From positions 3,410,001 to 3,474,000 of the forward strand of contig NC_015554.1 in NCBI RefSeq assembly GCF_000213655.1: a stretch of 64,000 nucleotides of DNA. The letters run 5' to 3'. The notes under the pieces are model-generated. The model saw nothing but the letters and a program-made list of their open reading frames with translations, ran no database searches and was not told the DNA's origin. Positions 63,985 to 64,000 of this stretch are shown in pieces. How positions within the stretch are numbered: the first letter of the stretch is position 1; every line of letters begins with the position of its first letter. Made by a program: the position numbers and the translations under genes. The DNA is from Alteromonas naphthalenivorans (GTDB lineage Bacteria; Pseudomonadota; Gammaproteobacteria; Enterobacterales; Alteromonadaceae).

Positions 63985-64000
63985 AGTCGTATTTTAGTGT

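Overview
The window reads as a single chromosomal stretch of a marine gammaproteobacterium, most likely Alteromonas or a close relative in the Alteromonadaceae. This rests on recognisable protein families and gene order: nudF-yqiB-cpdA-yqiA-parE divergent from tolC, an EF-P modification cluster, a NasR-type nitrate regulon, TonB receptors and an alginate-export-type porin. It does not rest on a database search. I saw no rRNA, tRNA, insertion sequence, prophage or CRISPR array, and base composition looks even throughout.

Layout. 0-9.7 kb: acyl-CoA dehydrogenase, a DUF3016 protein, a small membrane protein, ccoG-srkA, a cobalamin riboswitch with btuB, a DsbA-like thioredoxin and an HD hydrolase. 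9.8-28.5 kb: a nitrate assimilation island. On the minus strand it runs sulP, nirB-nirD-nasA-cobA-trpD2-like, a soluble BdlA-like MCP, then nrtA-nrtB-nrtD and a porin. On the plus strand lie a small membrane protein and nasR (NIT plus ANTAR). 28.5-36.5 kb: nucleotidyltransferase, PAP2 phosphatase, BolA, AlkB, RlmG, cyclophilin, GNAT, a gamma-glutamylcyclotransferase-like protein and a ZnuD-like TonB receptor. 36.7-39.8 kb: epmA, efp and epmB (EF-P beta-lysylation) and a YjfB-like small protein. 39.9-42.5 kb: two unassigned proteins and a HAD phosphatase. 42.6-48.6 kb: a two-gene unit of a 1500-residue CheB-CheR-PAS-GGDEF-EAL protein and a stand-alone phytochrome photosensory core. 49-55 kb: parE operon and tolC. 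55.5-64 kb: voltage-gated cation channel, PrsT-like TPR lipoprotein, DeaD helicase, CysG and a transglutaminase-like protein.

How parts work together. Nitrate enters through the porin and NrtABD, is reduced by NasA and NirBD to ammonium, and CobA and CysG feed siroheme to NirB. Three sigma-54-like promoters precede nrtA, nirB and nasR. The nrtA and nirB leaders each carry an intrinsic terminator just before the start codon. Each terminator overlaps a small hairpin whose six-base loop has A at position 1 and G at position 4, the signature of ANTAR target RNAs. With nasR nearby, this predicts two-key control: nitrogen limitation through NtrC and sigma-54, and nitrate sensing through NasR antitermination.

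The most unusual locus is the phytochrome unit. A PAS-GAF-PHY module with its bilin-binding residues but no output domain is encoded 7 bases after a giant CheB/CheR/c-di-GMP protein whose EAL domain looks degenerate. A shared terminator follows. I infer a split light-signalling system, unproven from sequence alone.
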